Source of the DNA: Ruminococcus flavefaciens MA2007 | GTDB taxonomy: Bacteria; Bacillota; Clostridia; Oscillospirales; Ruminococcaceae | Length of the DNA stretch: 64,000 nt | Direction of reading: 5' to 3' | Assembly: GCF_000621845.1 (NCBI RefSeq) | Contig: NZ_JHXF01000013.1 | Location: 1-64,000, forward strand | Part shown: positions 14,948 through 22,792 of the stretch, in pieces | How the letters are laid out: each line of letters starts with the position of its first letter | Numbering within the stretch: the first letter of the stretch is position 1 | Made by a program: the position numbers and the translations under genes | The notes under the pieces: generated by a model | Seen by the model: only the letters and a program-made list of their open reading frames with translations | What the model was told of the DNA's origin: nothing | Databases searched by the model: none

Positions 14948-16576
14948 TTACGCTGCTTTCCTAGTAGTCTGATTCAGATTTCCCACAAATTTATAATATA
15001 TCTCGACCTGCTGAAAGGTCTTTCCGTCAATGTCTTCTTTATGATGGACAAATATCTTATCAATGAACTCATTTATGATAATATCATCAAGCTCTTTGAT
15101 GTCAGTGTACTTATCAATGACACTTGTAAACTTTTCTGTCTCGTCAGTTGTAAGCTTATATTTTGCAAGCTCTGATGACATCTCATTTACCGACTCCTTC
15201 AGTTTGGACTGTTCATCTTCAAATCTATTTGACATCTGAACATAACGGTTATCAGGAATCTTGCCAAGAGCGTTATCCTCATAAAGCTTATTCAGAAGGT
15301 GGTCAAGCTCGGCTACTCTTTCCTGTGCCTTATCGAGCTCATGTTTCAGCATTACTATTCTTTTACTGCTGATACCGCTGCATCTGTTTTCAAGGAAGGC
15401 TCTGAAACCGTCTTTGTTTTTACGGTAAGATCTCAGCAGCCGCCTTATGTCCTTAAGCACAAGGTCATAGATAACATCGTAGTTGATGTAATGCGATGCA
15501 CAGTATTCCTTGCCATGAGTTTTGTACAGCCAGCAAGAGTATGCTCCATGATATGTGCCATCTCTGCGCTGCTTCTGAGAGTAGGTGAGCGCATGACCGC
15601 AGTCTGCGCAGTACAGGTGTCCCGCAAATATCTGGAACTCTCCTGTCTTGGTAGCACGACGCTTTACGCTCATCATTCTGTGTGCGCTGTCCCAAAGTTC
15701 CTGAGAGATTATAGGCTCATGACAGTTCTCAACTATTATCCATTCCTCACGCGGACACTTGACCTTCTTCTTGCTTTTCATCGACCTGGTCTTCTGTTTT
15801 CCATATACGAGCTTACCAAGATAGACCTCGTTTTCAAGTATCACTCGGATAGAAGTAACGTGCCAGTCGAATTCCCGTCTCCAATAATCCGATTTGAAGT
15901 AGTCGGGATTATGAAGATTAAAGTAAGCTATCGGCGTAAGAGTTTTTTCCTCGCGGAAGATTTTGGCGGTTTTATTGTAACCAATCCCCTGCGCCGCCAT
16001 TCGGAATATCCTTCGTACTGTCTCAGCGGCAGGCTCGTCAATCACAAGGTGATGCCTGTCATTGGGATCGAGCTTGTAACCGAACGGTGGCTTTGAACCG
16101 ATGAACTGACCGGCCTTTGCTTTAGCTTTCTTGGCTGTTTTGGTTTTAATAGATGCCTCCCTCGCGTAGTAATCATTCAGCACGTTTCGCATAGGGAACA
16201 TCATATCGTTTTCATTCTTCACCGAGTCATAGTTATCACTGACTGCAATGAAGCGTACTCCAAGCTCATTAAACTTTTCGACGTACATTCCAACTTCAAT
16301 ATACGATCTTCCGAATCGTGACTGGTCCTTGACCAGCACCATATTAATCAAGCCCTTTTTGATATCCTCATACATTCTCAGGAACCCAGGGCGATTGAAG
16401 TTAGTGCCGCTGTATCCGTCATCATCGTACACTTCGTAATTATCTATCGCATGATCCTTGCAGTACTGCTCCAGTAATAATTTTTGCGAGCCAATGCTTA
16501 CGCTTTCGCCCATTCGCCCGTCATCGACCGAGAGCCTGCAATACAGAGCTGCTTTTTTAGGCTGTTTGTTTTTCAT
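14948..16576 (-). CDS. Large serine recombinase (TnpX/TndX type)
   Basis: 542 residues. N-terminal resolvase domain: ALYCRLSVDDG with the catalytic Ser near residue 16, then YDDDGYSGTNFNRPGF and VKDQSRFGRSYIEVGMY with the conserved arginines. A recombinase domain follows (PPFGYKLDPNDRHHL), then a zinc ribbon (CADCGHAL ... SCWLYKTHGKEYC) near 350-385. A coiled coil (about 425-490) controls synapsis, and the usual VEIYYKFVGNL tail ends the protein. All expected parts are present, so it is probably functional. It excises and integrates Clostridia transposons via a circular intermediate. Start ATG 16576 with AAGGAG five bases upstream. Confidence 0.93.
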   Translation of the reverse strand: MKNKQPKKAALYCRLSVDDGRMGESVSIGSQKLLLEQYCKDHAIDNYEVYDDDGYSGTNFNRPGFLRMYEDIKKGLINMVLVKDQSRFGRSYIEVGMYVEKFNELGVRFIAVSDNYDSVKNENDMMFPMRNVLNDYYAREASIKTKTAKKAKAKAGQFIGSKPPFGYKLDPNDRHHLVIDEPAAETVRRIFRMAAQGIGYNKTAKIFREEKTLTPIAYFNLHNPDYFKSDYWRREFDWHVTSIRVILENEVYLGKLVYGKQKTRSMKSKKKVKCPREEWIIVENCHEPIISQELWDSAHRMMSVKRRATKTGEFQIFAGHLYCADCGHALTYSQKQRRDGTYHGAYSCWLYKTHGKEYCASHYINYDVIYDLVLKDIRRLLRSYRKNKDGFRAFLENRCSGISSKRIVMLKHELDKAQERVAELDHLLNKLYEDNALGKIPDNRYVQMSNRFEDEQSKLKESVNEMSSELAKYKLTTDETEKFTSVIDKYTDIKELDDIIINEFIDKIFVHHKEDIDGKTFQQVEIYYKFVGNLNQTTRKAA

Positions 16577-16696
16577 TATAACTCCTTTCACAGCCGTGCA
16601 GCAGATCCTTACACGGACAGTATACCACATCTCCGCTCAGGAATCCAGTGTGCACAGCTGATTTCGTAGGACTGCACAAAAAACATTTTCCGACTT

Positions 16697-16921
16697 TTAC
16701 ATCGACTTGCTCTCGGTCTGCTTTGCATCAAAGGCAGGCTTTTCATACCCCCTTTCGAGCTGTCGGAGCATTAGTTCTCCGAGCGACTCTTCAGCTTTTT
16801 TCCTGCCAAGGAAAGCAGACCAAACACGATAGGTGACACCGTCAACAGTACAGTCGTGATGCAATACGGACTGTACCTCGGGATCTTCACTGCAATGAGT
16901 CTTTTCAAGGTTTACGCTCAT
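16697..16921 (-). CDS. Small transposon-associated protein, TnpW-like
   Basis: 74 residues beginning MSVNLEKTHCSEDPEVQ. The core TYRVWSAFLGRKKAEESLGE plus LMLRQLERG resembles small accessory proteins (TnpW-like) encoded beside large serine recombinases in Clostridia elements. Function unknown. GAGGAGG lies seven bases before ATG 16921. It is 120 bases upstream of the recombinase on the same strand and is probably co-expressed. Confidence 0.6.
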   Translation of the reverse strand: MSVNLEKTHCSEDPEVQSVLHHDCTVDGVTYRVWSAFLGRKKAEESLGELMLRQLERGYEKPAFDAKQTESKSM

Positions 16922-17681
16922 ACATCCGCCTCCTCTAAAACTATTCAATTCAAATTCACAGGTACAAAATCAAATCGTACCGTCTTTGCTGAGCCTGCGT
17001 GTTACCAGCCCAGACTTTTTGAGCATCCCTTGCGAGGCCTACTCGTTTTTTTATCACTCCTCTCACAGCGGCAATTATGCTGCTCAGACGCCTCCCATAT
17101 CTCCCTAATCATAGCCTTTATCTGGCTTTTTTCTCAAAAAAGACGCCTGCTTTTTTGAAATTCCCACGGAAAGACGCCTCTGCTTACGTCACAGCAAATG
17201 CCGAAAAATCGGCGGGCACTGCCCGTCCGATGTGGAATGGCGGGCGCAAATGACGCCAGCCTTTTTCCTGCAAACCAAAAAGGGGCACGGGTTCTCCCGT
17301 TTTCAGCGGCAAACGGAACGCCGTTTGCTATGCTTGCCGGTCTTGCGGACCGACTTCCGCACCGCAGGTTTGTCCGTTTTTTCTCCCTCTGATATACCCC
17401 CACACTCGCTCCACGTTGCGCGACAACTGCATTCAACGGGAGCGGTGGGGTAACTATACCATTTTCACTCTGAAGGCGGCAAACAAGGGGCTTTTTGTGC
17501 GTGTTTCGGATAATCAATCCTTACACGGTTACTGTCACAGTTATCATTGCAAAGAAAAGAAGGCACATAGTTTATATAACTATCAAGTAATATAATATCT
17601 TCCTTCTCTGTATTAAGTATATATTCTCTTGTATACTTAATATATAAGCCTATGACATCATGACACAGCCCCTATGACAAT
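16922..17681. other. GC-rich gene-poor stretch, mobile-element relic
   Basis: Noticeably more GC-rich than its flanks. It holds three copies of AGACGCCT (near 17087, 17141, 17172), several short inverted repeats (such as AAACGG/CCGTTT near 17310) and ATACCCCCACACTCGC near 17394, the kind of sequence found near transfer origins of Clostridia conjugative elements. Open frames across it lack ribosome binding sites. I read it as a decayed mobilisation region; oriT function is a guess. Confidence 0.35.
17611..17642. terminator. AT-rich hairpin
   Basis: TATTAAGTATA and TATACTTAATA, 11-bp stem, 10-base loop, 40 bases after the stop of the winged-helix gene (minus strand). Confidence 0.5.
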
Positions 17682-18047
17682 TCAGCTTTTGAACTGAAGT
17701 GCCAGCTCTGCGTCGCGGAGCTTGTCCTCGTCCATGTCATAGTTGAGAAATGCGACCTCATAAGAGTTCTCGACCTGACGACCGTTGTCAGCATAGTTGT
17801 TGTGGATACGAATGATATCCTTCTGCGCAAGAGTTTTCAGTGCGCGCTCAACATTGCTTACCGACATTGCAGTATCTCTTGCAATACCTGTGCGGCTTAT
17901 GGTCGAGGTTTTCTTTTCGCTGTCGTAGTAACAGAGTAAGTCCATCACCACCTTGAACTCGGCAGGCGTAGTGATGTTGAGATACTCAAGCGGTGAATTG
18001 ATGCCGTTAGAGTATGCTGTGCAGTTGATAACGTTCAAATCTTTCAT
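17682..18047 (-). CDS. Winged-helix regulatory protein
   Basis: 121 residues. Residues 30-95 have a winged-helix pattern: FKVVMDLLCYYDSEKKTSTI, SRTGIARDTAMSVSNVERAL (recognition helix), then KDIIRIHNNYADNGRQVENS as the wing. Resembles MarR/replication-initiator-like DNA-binding domains; the target is not known. AAGGAAG lies about eight bases before the ATG. It is divergent from the DUF6076-type gene and their promoters overlap, so it may control both. Confidence 0.75.
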   Translation of the reverse strand: MKDLNVINCTAYSNGINSPLEYLNITTPAEFKVVMDLLCYYDSEKKTSTISRTGIARDTAMSVSNVERALKTLAQKDIIRIHNNYADNGRQVENSYEVAFLNYDMDEDKLRDAELALQFKS

Positions 18048-18119
18048 CTACATCTTCCTTTCGCGTTTCGAGTTTTTACTTGTGATGTCAAGAGTTGTCC
18101 GGACGTCTTAACTGTGTTC

Positions 18120-18163
18120 AGTATACACGCTCTCTTGACAAAAGTCAATAGATATAGTATACT
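18120..18163. promoter_or_regulatory. Overlapping divergent promoters with shared -35 dyad
   Basis: Plus strand: TTGACA 18135-18140, 17 bases, TATACT 18158-18163. Minus strand: TTGACT 18148-18143, 17 bases, TATACT 18125-18120. The two -35 boxes interlock in the inverted repeat TTGACAAAAGTCAA. ATAGTATACTAT covers the plus -10. Flanking copies of CTCTTGAC/GTCAAGAG lie on the left. Confidence 0.85.
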
Positions 18164-18308
18164 ATCTCTACAGAGTTCAATCTATAATCTATTTTTATGA
18201 ACAAATTGTAAACTCTTGATTTTGGACTGTTTATATAGCTGTTTTCAAGACAAATCGCAGTGTTATGCACTTTGACGAAACAGAACACTATTTCTGAAAG
18301 GAGTTATT

Positions 18309-19460
18309 ATGTTTGAGATAGAAGCACACTACCATGACAGAAAAATATATCTTTCCGACGGCAGAGTTTATCCGCTCGGAGAGATACTTCTGCGCTATTT
18401 TTCAATGAATATTTATGACTTAGGTGAACTGTTTGACGTGTGTGAACGTGCAAAGTCAGAGCTGAACATCAGTTCCTTATTCAGCCCTGCTGACATAGGC
18501 AAGTGCGCACAGGAAATAGAATTCACATACGATAGCATCATGGACATTGCAAAGTCACTTCCGCCCTACGACACAAAACATTTCAGACACGGTCTCCTGA
18601 GAAATCTGTTCGCATACTACAATGACATCTTTGACGAGCCTTTCTATGAGGACTCGGAGTTTGAAGTCGATGACTACAACGAACACTTTGTCAACGCAGA
18701 GAACACTCCTGTGTCCTATGAGGAAATGTACATCACGGAAGAACTTCACGAACTGCGAGCGTTATCTGATTACGAATTTGACAGCAAGAAGGTTTTCAGC
18801 AACTATGAAAACAGAAAAGATGCCGCAGACTTCACAACTTGTATCGAGCAAATGACAAACGAGTTCTCAACTTTTATTGAGGACGTTATCCGCGTTAAGA
18901 AAATCTTTATGCCGTTTGTAGACGAGCTTTGTGACCACAACAGTTATCCGACAACTCAGAAAGTGATTGATACTTTTCAGCGTTATACAAGTATTGTTTC
19001 AAGCGGAAGTATGTGCATGGGACACACAGTTATCGAGACGAAAAAAGGTCCCATACTCTGTGAGACTTACCGTTTCACATCGCTGGGAGCCTTTCTGTAT
19101 TTTGAGTTGTTCAAGTGTATCGAGGAGAAGTTCATGCCTGTCAAGTGCCGCAACTGCGGTCGGTGGTTCATCATGAAGCACACTACATTCTCACACTACT
19201 GCAAGCGACTGGTCAGCAGCAATCCTCCGAAGACATGTCGTGATAACGCAATGAGTCACAACTTCAAGGAGAAGATAAAGAGTGATCCTGTGTGGGAGAT
19301 ATACAATCGTGCATACAAGCAGCACTACGCTCGCTATATGAAAAAGAAAATGAGCAAGTCTCAGTTCGCTGAGTGGGGCAACTACGCTATCGAACTGCGA
19401 ACTAAAGCTGCCGATGGTGAGCTTGAGATGGAGGAGTATCAGCAGTTGATCAGGGTATAA
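18309..19460 (+). CDS. DUF6076-like protein with C-terminal zinc-binding motif
   Basis: 383 residues. The N-terminal two thirds are acidic and helical. The C-terminal region has KCRNCGRWFIMKHTTFSHYC and later KTCRD, a four-cysteine set with spacing like CGNR or treble-clef zinc knuckles. I associate this architecture with DUF6076, common in Clostridia mobile regions; biochemical role unknown. AAAGGAG lies eight bases before the ATG. Strong promoter at 18135-18163, divergent from a winged-helix gene; ends at a terminator. Confidence 0.7.
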   Translation: MFEIEAHYHDRKIYLSDGRVYPLGEILLRYFSMNIYDLGELFDVCERAKSELNISSLFSPADIGKCAQEIEFTYDSIMDIAKSLPPYDTKHFRHGLLRNLFAYYNDIFDEPFYEDSEFEVDDYNEHFVNAENTPVSYEEMYITEELHELRALSDYEFDSKKVFSNYENRKDAADFTTCIEQMTNEFSTFIEDVIRVKKIFMPFVDELCDHNSYPTTQKVIDTFQRYTSIVSSGSMCMGHTVIETKKGPILCETYRFTSLGAFLYFELFKCIEEKFMPVKCRNCGRWFIMKHTTFSHYCKRLVSSNPPKTCRDNAMSHNFKEKIKSDPVWEIYNRAYKQHYARYMKKKMSKSQFAEWGNYAIELRTKAADGELEMEEYQQLIRV

Positions 19461-19492
19461 TAATATATCCTATAATCTAGAATAATTAAACG

Positions 19493-19530
19493 ACCCGACA
19501 TGGTACGCATAGCTTAGAGGCGTGTCGGGT
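19493..19530 (+). terminator. Terminator after DUF6076-like gene
   Basis: ACCCGACA pairs with TGTCGGGT, with an inner ACGC/GCGT pair, followed by TCTGTTAAAT. Confidence 0.65.
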
Positions 19531-19600
19531 TCTGTTAAATGTATTATATCCTAATTTTGTATAAAAGTCAACATGAACATAAGGAATTTCCTTTAGGCAC

Positions 19601-19704
19601 TTGACAATTTCGCGATTATGAGGTATAATAGCAAAAAACAATTTGCGATTTCGTGGAAAAACTGCTTGAAACAATTTGCGAAAAGACTATCAATCAAATT
19701 GCGA
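19601..19704 (+). promoter_or_regulatory. Promoter with repeated CAATTTGCGA leader sites
   Basis: TTGACA 19601-19606, 17 bases, TATAAT 19624-19629. CAATTTGCGA occurs at 19639 and 19672, CAAATTGCGA at 19695, and CAATTTCGCGA at 19605 inside the promoter; spacing is about 33 and 23 bases. All lie before the ATPase start at 19714, so they may be operators or leader elements. Confidence 0.7.
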
Positions 19705-19713
19705 GGTGCAATA

Positions 19714-21045
19714 ATGTTTAAACGTAAAATATATGATAAATTGTTGGAATGGAAGCGTGAATCAAATGGACGAACTGCGCTTCTTATAGAGGGCGCAAGG
19801 CGAATAGGTAAGTCTACGGTTGCCGAAGAATTTGGCAGCAACGAATACGAAAGTTATATCATCATCGATTTTTCTATTGCTTCAAAGGCTACTATAGAGT
19901 TGTTTGAAGATGTTTCAGACCTTGATTATCTTTTTTTACAGTTGCAGTTACAGTACAAGGTCGACTTGATTGAAAGAAAATCCCTGATAATATTTGACGA
20001 AGTACAGCGTTGTCCGCTTGCGCGTCAGGCGATAAAGCATCTCGTTAAAGATCATAGATATGATTACATTGAAACAGGCTCTCTTATATCCATAAAAAAG
20101 AATGTCAGCAACATAGTTATCCCAAGCGAAGAACGCAGAATAAATATGTATCCTATGGATTACGAGGAGTTCCTGTGGGCTGTAGGCGATAATACAAGCT
20201 ATCAGCTGATAAGAAAATTCTATGAAATGGGAAAGCCTCTTGGGCAGCAGATGAACCGTCAGATTTTACGCAGCTTCAGATTGTATATGCTTGTCGGAGG
20301 TATGCCGCAGGCAATAAACGAGTATATCACAACCAATAATTTTAAAATGGTGGATATGGTAAAACGGGATATCCTCAATCTTTACAAAGACGATTTTATG
20401 AAGATTGATCCAACAGGACGAGCTTCGCTGATGTTTGAGTCCATACCTGCACAGCTCAATAAAAATGCATCTCGGTATCAGGTCAGCAGTGTGTTAAGCG
20501 GCAATACTCGTGCAGAAGACGTTCTTCAGCTCATTGCGGAAATGAAGGATTCACGAACAGTTCTCGTTTCATATCATGCGAATGATCCTAATGTAGGTAT
20601 GTCATCAAACAAAGATCTGACAAAATTCAAGATGTTTATATGTGATACAGGATTGTTTACGACATTGATGTTTAAAGACAGAGATTTTACTGAAAATGAT
20701 ATATATGAAAAACTGCTTAGTGATAAACTGTCTGCCAATCTCGGCTATTTATATGAAAATATCGTTGCACAGATACTGACGGCAAACGGCAATGAGCTGT
20801 TTTACCATACATTTATGAACGAAGAGTCACGTCATAATTATGAAATAGATTTTCTTCTTGCACGGAAGAATAAGATATGTCCAATAGAGGTGAAATCATC
20901 GGGATACAAATCTCATACTTCAATGGATAAATTTTCAGAGAAATATTCAAACAGGATACTATGGAAATATCTTATATATACAAAGGATTATTGCAAGGAC
21001 CATGATTTGTTCTGTCTGCCAATATATATGACTCCGTTTTTGTAA
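19714..21045 (+). CDS. AAA-type ATPase with DUF4143-like C-terminal domain
   Basis: 443 residues. EGARRIGKSTVAEEFG is the Walker A region near residues 25-40, and LIIFDEVQRCP the Walker B with the conserved DEVQ. GSLISIKK and the PMDYEEFLWA motif follow, all typical of the AAA_14/DUF4143 family. The C-terminal YEIDFLLARKNKICPIEVKS carries a nuclease-like E-I-D...E-V-K core. Biological role of the family is not settled. GAGG lies eight bases before ATG 19714. Monocistronic, with direct repeats in its leader. Confidence 0.88.
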   Translation: MFKRKIYDKLLEWKRESNGRTALLIEGARRIGKSTVAEEFGSNEYESYIIIDFSIASKATIELFEDVSDLDYLFLQLQLQYKVDLIERKSLIIFDEVQRCPLARQAIKHLVKDHRYDYIETGSLISIKKNVSNIVIPSEERRINMYPMDYEEFLWAVGDNTSYQLIRKFYEMGKPLGQQMNRQILRSFRLYMLVGGMPQAINEYITTNNFKMVDMVKRDILNLYKDDFMKIDPTGRASLMFESIPAQLNKNASRYQVSSVLSGNTRAEDVLQLIAEMKDSRTVLVSYHANDPNVGMSSNKDLTKFKMFICDTGLFTTLMFKDRDFTENDIYEKLLSDKLSANLGYLYENIVAQILTANGNELFYHTFMNEESRHNYEIDFLLARKNKICPIEVKSSGYKSHTSMDKFSEKYSNRILWKYLIYTKDYCKDHDLFCLPIYMTPFL

Positions 21046-21521
21046 TCAATAGTAAGCTGAGATAAAGCTTTTGATTAAACCGCACTGTTGTGGTATAGTA
21101 TCACCACTTTATCGCCAATTATCGTAATCTATCGCCAAGTGTTACCAAATCACCGTAAAATCAGCATTTTTGAGGGTAGAAACATGGAAAACTGCGTAAC
21201 TGCGCTGTTTCTGAAAAATCATCAAAATGCAGATTTTTGGTAGAAAAACTGGTAGAATTCTACCGCCGTCAAGGTTGGTAGAAACCCTAAAACAAACGGT
21301 AGAAAGCCTGTTGACAAGCAAACTGAATAATGGACAAAAGCGGACGGTGTTTCATAACAGAAGCGCTGTCCGCTATTTTTATGCCTAAAAATTGAATATT
21401 GCACATCGCTTCTCACTGAGCCTGTATGAAAACAGGTCGCTGAGGAGCTTTTTTTATTTCAGATGAACTATGTCAAGGAGGTCTTTCTAAAATCAATCAC
21501 TTCACGGTCTTTTCTTCTCAT
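21046..21521. other. Intergenic, no gene; GGTAGAAA repeats and a hairpin
   Basis: No credible reading frame. Contains five GGTAGAAA-type repeats (21175-21305), a CCTGT/ACAGG hairpin followed by seven T near 21422-21456, and a stranded AAGGAGGT at 21476 with no matching start codon. Confidence 0.5.
21175..21305. repeat. GGTAGAAA repeat cluster
   Basis: GGTAGAAA at 21175, 21239, 21277 and 21298, plus the palindrome GGTAGAATTCTACC at 21251. All four perfect copies are on the plus strand; spacing is irregular (64, 12, 26, 21). Confidence 0.65.
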
Positions 21522-22232
21522 ATGGTCGACGTTACAGCTGTAGGCGACGAGGGCGGCTTTGCTCCCAATAAGCTCACATCTGATGAAGAAGCTATCGAGA
21601 AGATACTCGAAGCTGTCAGGGCAGCAGGCTTCGAGCCCGGCAAGGACTTCATGATAGCTATGGATGCTGCTTCCTCTGAGTGGAAGAGCGAAAAAGGCAA
21701 GGGATTCTACAAGCAGCCAAAGTCTGGCAAGGAATTCACATCAGATGAACTTATCGCTCACTGGGAAAGCCTTATTGACAAGTACCCTATAATCTCAATC
21801 GAGGACGGACTCGACGAAGAAGACTGGGAAGGCTGGCAGAGAATGACACAGAAGATAGGTCATAAGGTACAGCTTGTTGGTGATGACCTCTTTGTTACTA
21901 ATACGGAGCGCCTTGCAAAGGGCATCTCTCTCGGCGCAGGAAACTCGATACTCATCAAGCTGAATCAGATTGGCTCTGTTTCAGAAACTCTCGAAGCTAT
22001 CAAAATGGCTCACAAGGCTGGATATACAGCTATCTCGTCTCACCGTTCCGGCGAGACTGCAGATACTACTATCGCTGACCTTGCTGTTGCACTTAACACC
22101 TGCCAGATAAAGACAGGAGCTCCTTCACGTTCAGAGCGTGTTGCAAAATACAATCAGCTTCTCCGCATCGAGGAGCAACTCGGAGCTTCCGCTTGCTATC
22201 CCGGCATGGGAGCATTCAACGTTAAAAAGTAA
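21522..22232 (+). pseudogene. eno: Enolase, C-terminal half only
   Basis: 236 codons from [12 protein letters not shown] onward: [51 protein letters not shown] with the catalytic Lys, [17 protein letters not shown] and [17 protein letters not shown]. These are the metal-binding and catalytic blocks of enolase. The first ~200 residues (N-terminal domain and lid loops) are missing and the upstream sequence is unrelated, so the fragment cannot form an active enzyme. High identity to expected motifs means it is a recent fragment. A strong terminator follows. Confidence 0.93.
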
Positions 22233-22257
22233 TCCGGATGAACCTTCCTTCCATAAC

Positions 22258-22292
22258 AAAACTCGCCTGTTTTTCAAATGCAGGCGAGTTTT
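22258..22292 (+). terminator. Rho-independent terminator after eno fragment
   Basis: AAAACTCGCCTG and CAGGCGAGTTTT, perfect 12-bp stem, 11-base loop, then a T-run. Confidence 0.9.
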
Positions 22293-22325
22293 TTATCACA
22301 CTTTTTAGATATACTTAATATTATC

Positions 22326-22574
22326 TTATGCAGCCGGCTTTTCTTCTTCCTCACTTGTTTCGGAAAGGTTTTCTTCAACAAAAAGACTGATACAATCTTC
22401 TATCATCTTTTCACCGCAGTTTGCAGAAATGCCAGCCGCAAGCCAGTAAGCGTAAGCGCCTTTGTTATACTCTGCAAGATCATTCAGATCGCTGCCGTAC
22501 TGCTTGTACAGCATAGGAGTTTTGACGAGATTGACGTTATAAAGCCTTCCGTAGTGAGCACAAATATTGCGCAC
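22326..22574 (-). pseudogene. Chimeric remnant: Abi-type tail joined to lipoprotein C-terminus
   Basis: 82 codons. Residues 1-27 (MRNICAHYGRLYNVNLVK, TPMLYKQYG) match the RNxCAHxxRLYN signature of Abi_2-family abortive-infection proteins. Residues 27-78 (LNDLAEYNKGAYAYWLAAGI, then a NLSETSEEE tail) match the middle of the lipoprotein encoded at 22793 (IDALAEYNKGAYAYWLAAGI). Neither part is complete and no ribosome binding site precedes it. Looks like a deletion junction between two genes on the strand opposite the surviving lipoprotein gene. Confidence 0.7.
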
Positions 22575-22669
22575 AAATATAAAGAGTTTATAACAAGGTT
22601 GTAACCCATAAAAAATTCAAATCATAATCATAATTGTTTGTATAGTATAACAAATTTCATTTTGTTATA

Positions 22670-22698
22670 TTGACATTAGAAGAACTCTGTGATAATAT
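22670..22698 (+). promoter_or_regulatory. Promoter of the lipoprotein gene
   Basis: TTGACA, 17 bases, TAATAT, about 95 bases before the ATG. Confidence 0.75.
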
Positions 22699-22792
22699 AT
22701 ACAACGGCGAAAATACAGCAAGGAGCGGTAATAAGCTCTTTGCTTATTATTTGACATTTTAGTTAGTTTAACATAACAGAAGGAGAATATTA

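Noticed and set aside
17036..17123. Short frame MIREIWEASEQHNCRC on the minus strand
   Set aside because: Plausible-looking but the only purine-rich site is too close to the ATG; left out as unsupported.
17134..17517. 127-residue minus-strand frame in the GC-rich stretch
   Set aside because: No ribosome binding site or recognisable protein sequence; composition and repeats suggest non-coding relic DNA.
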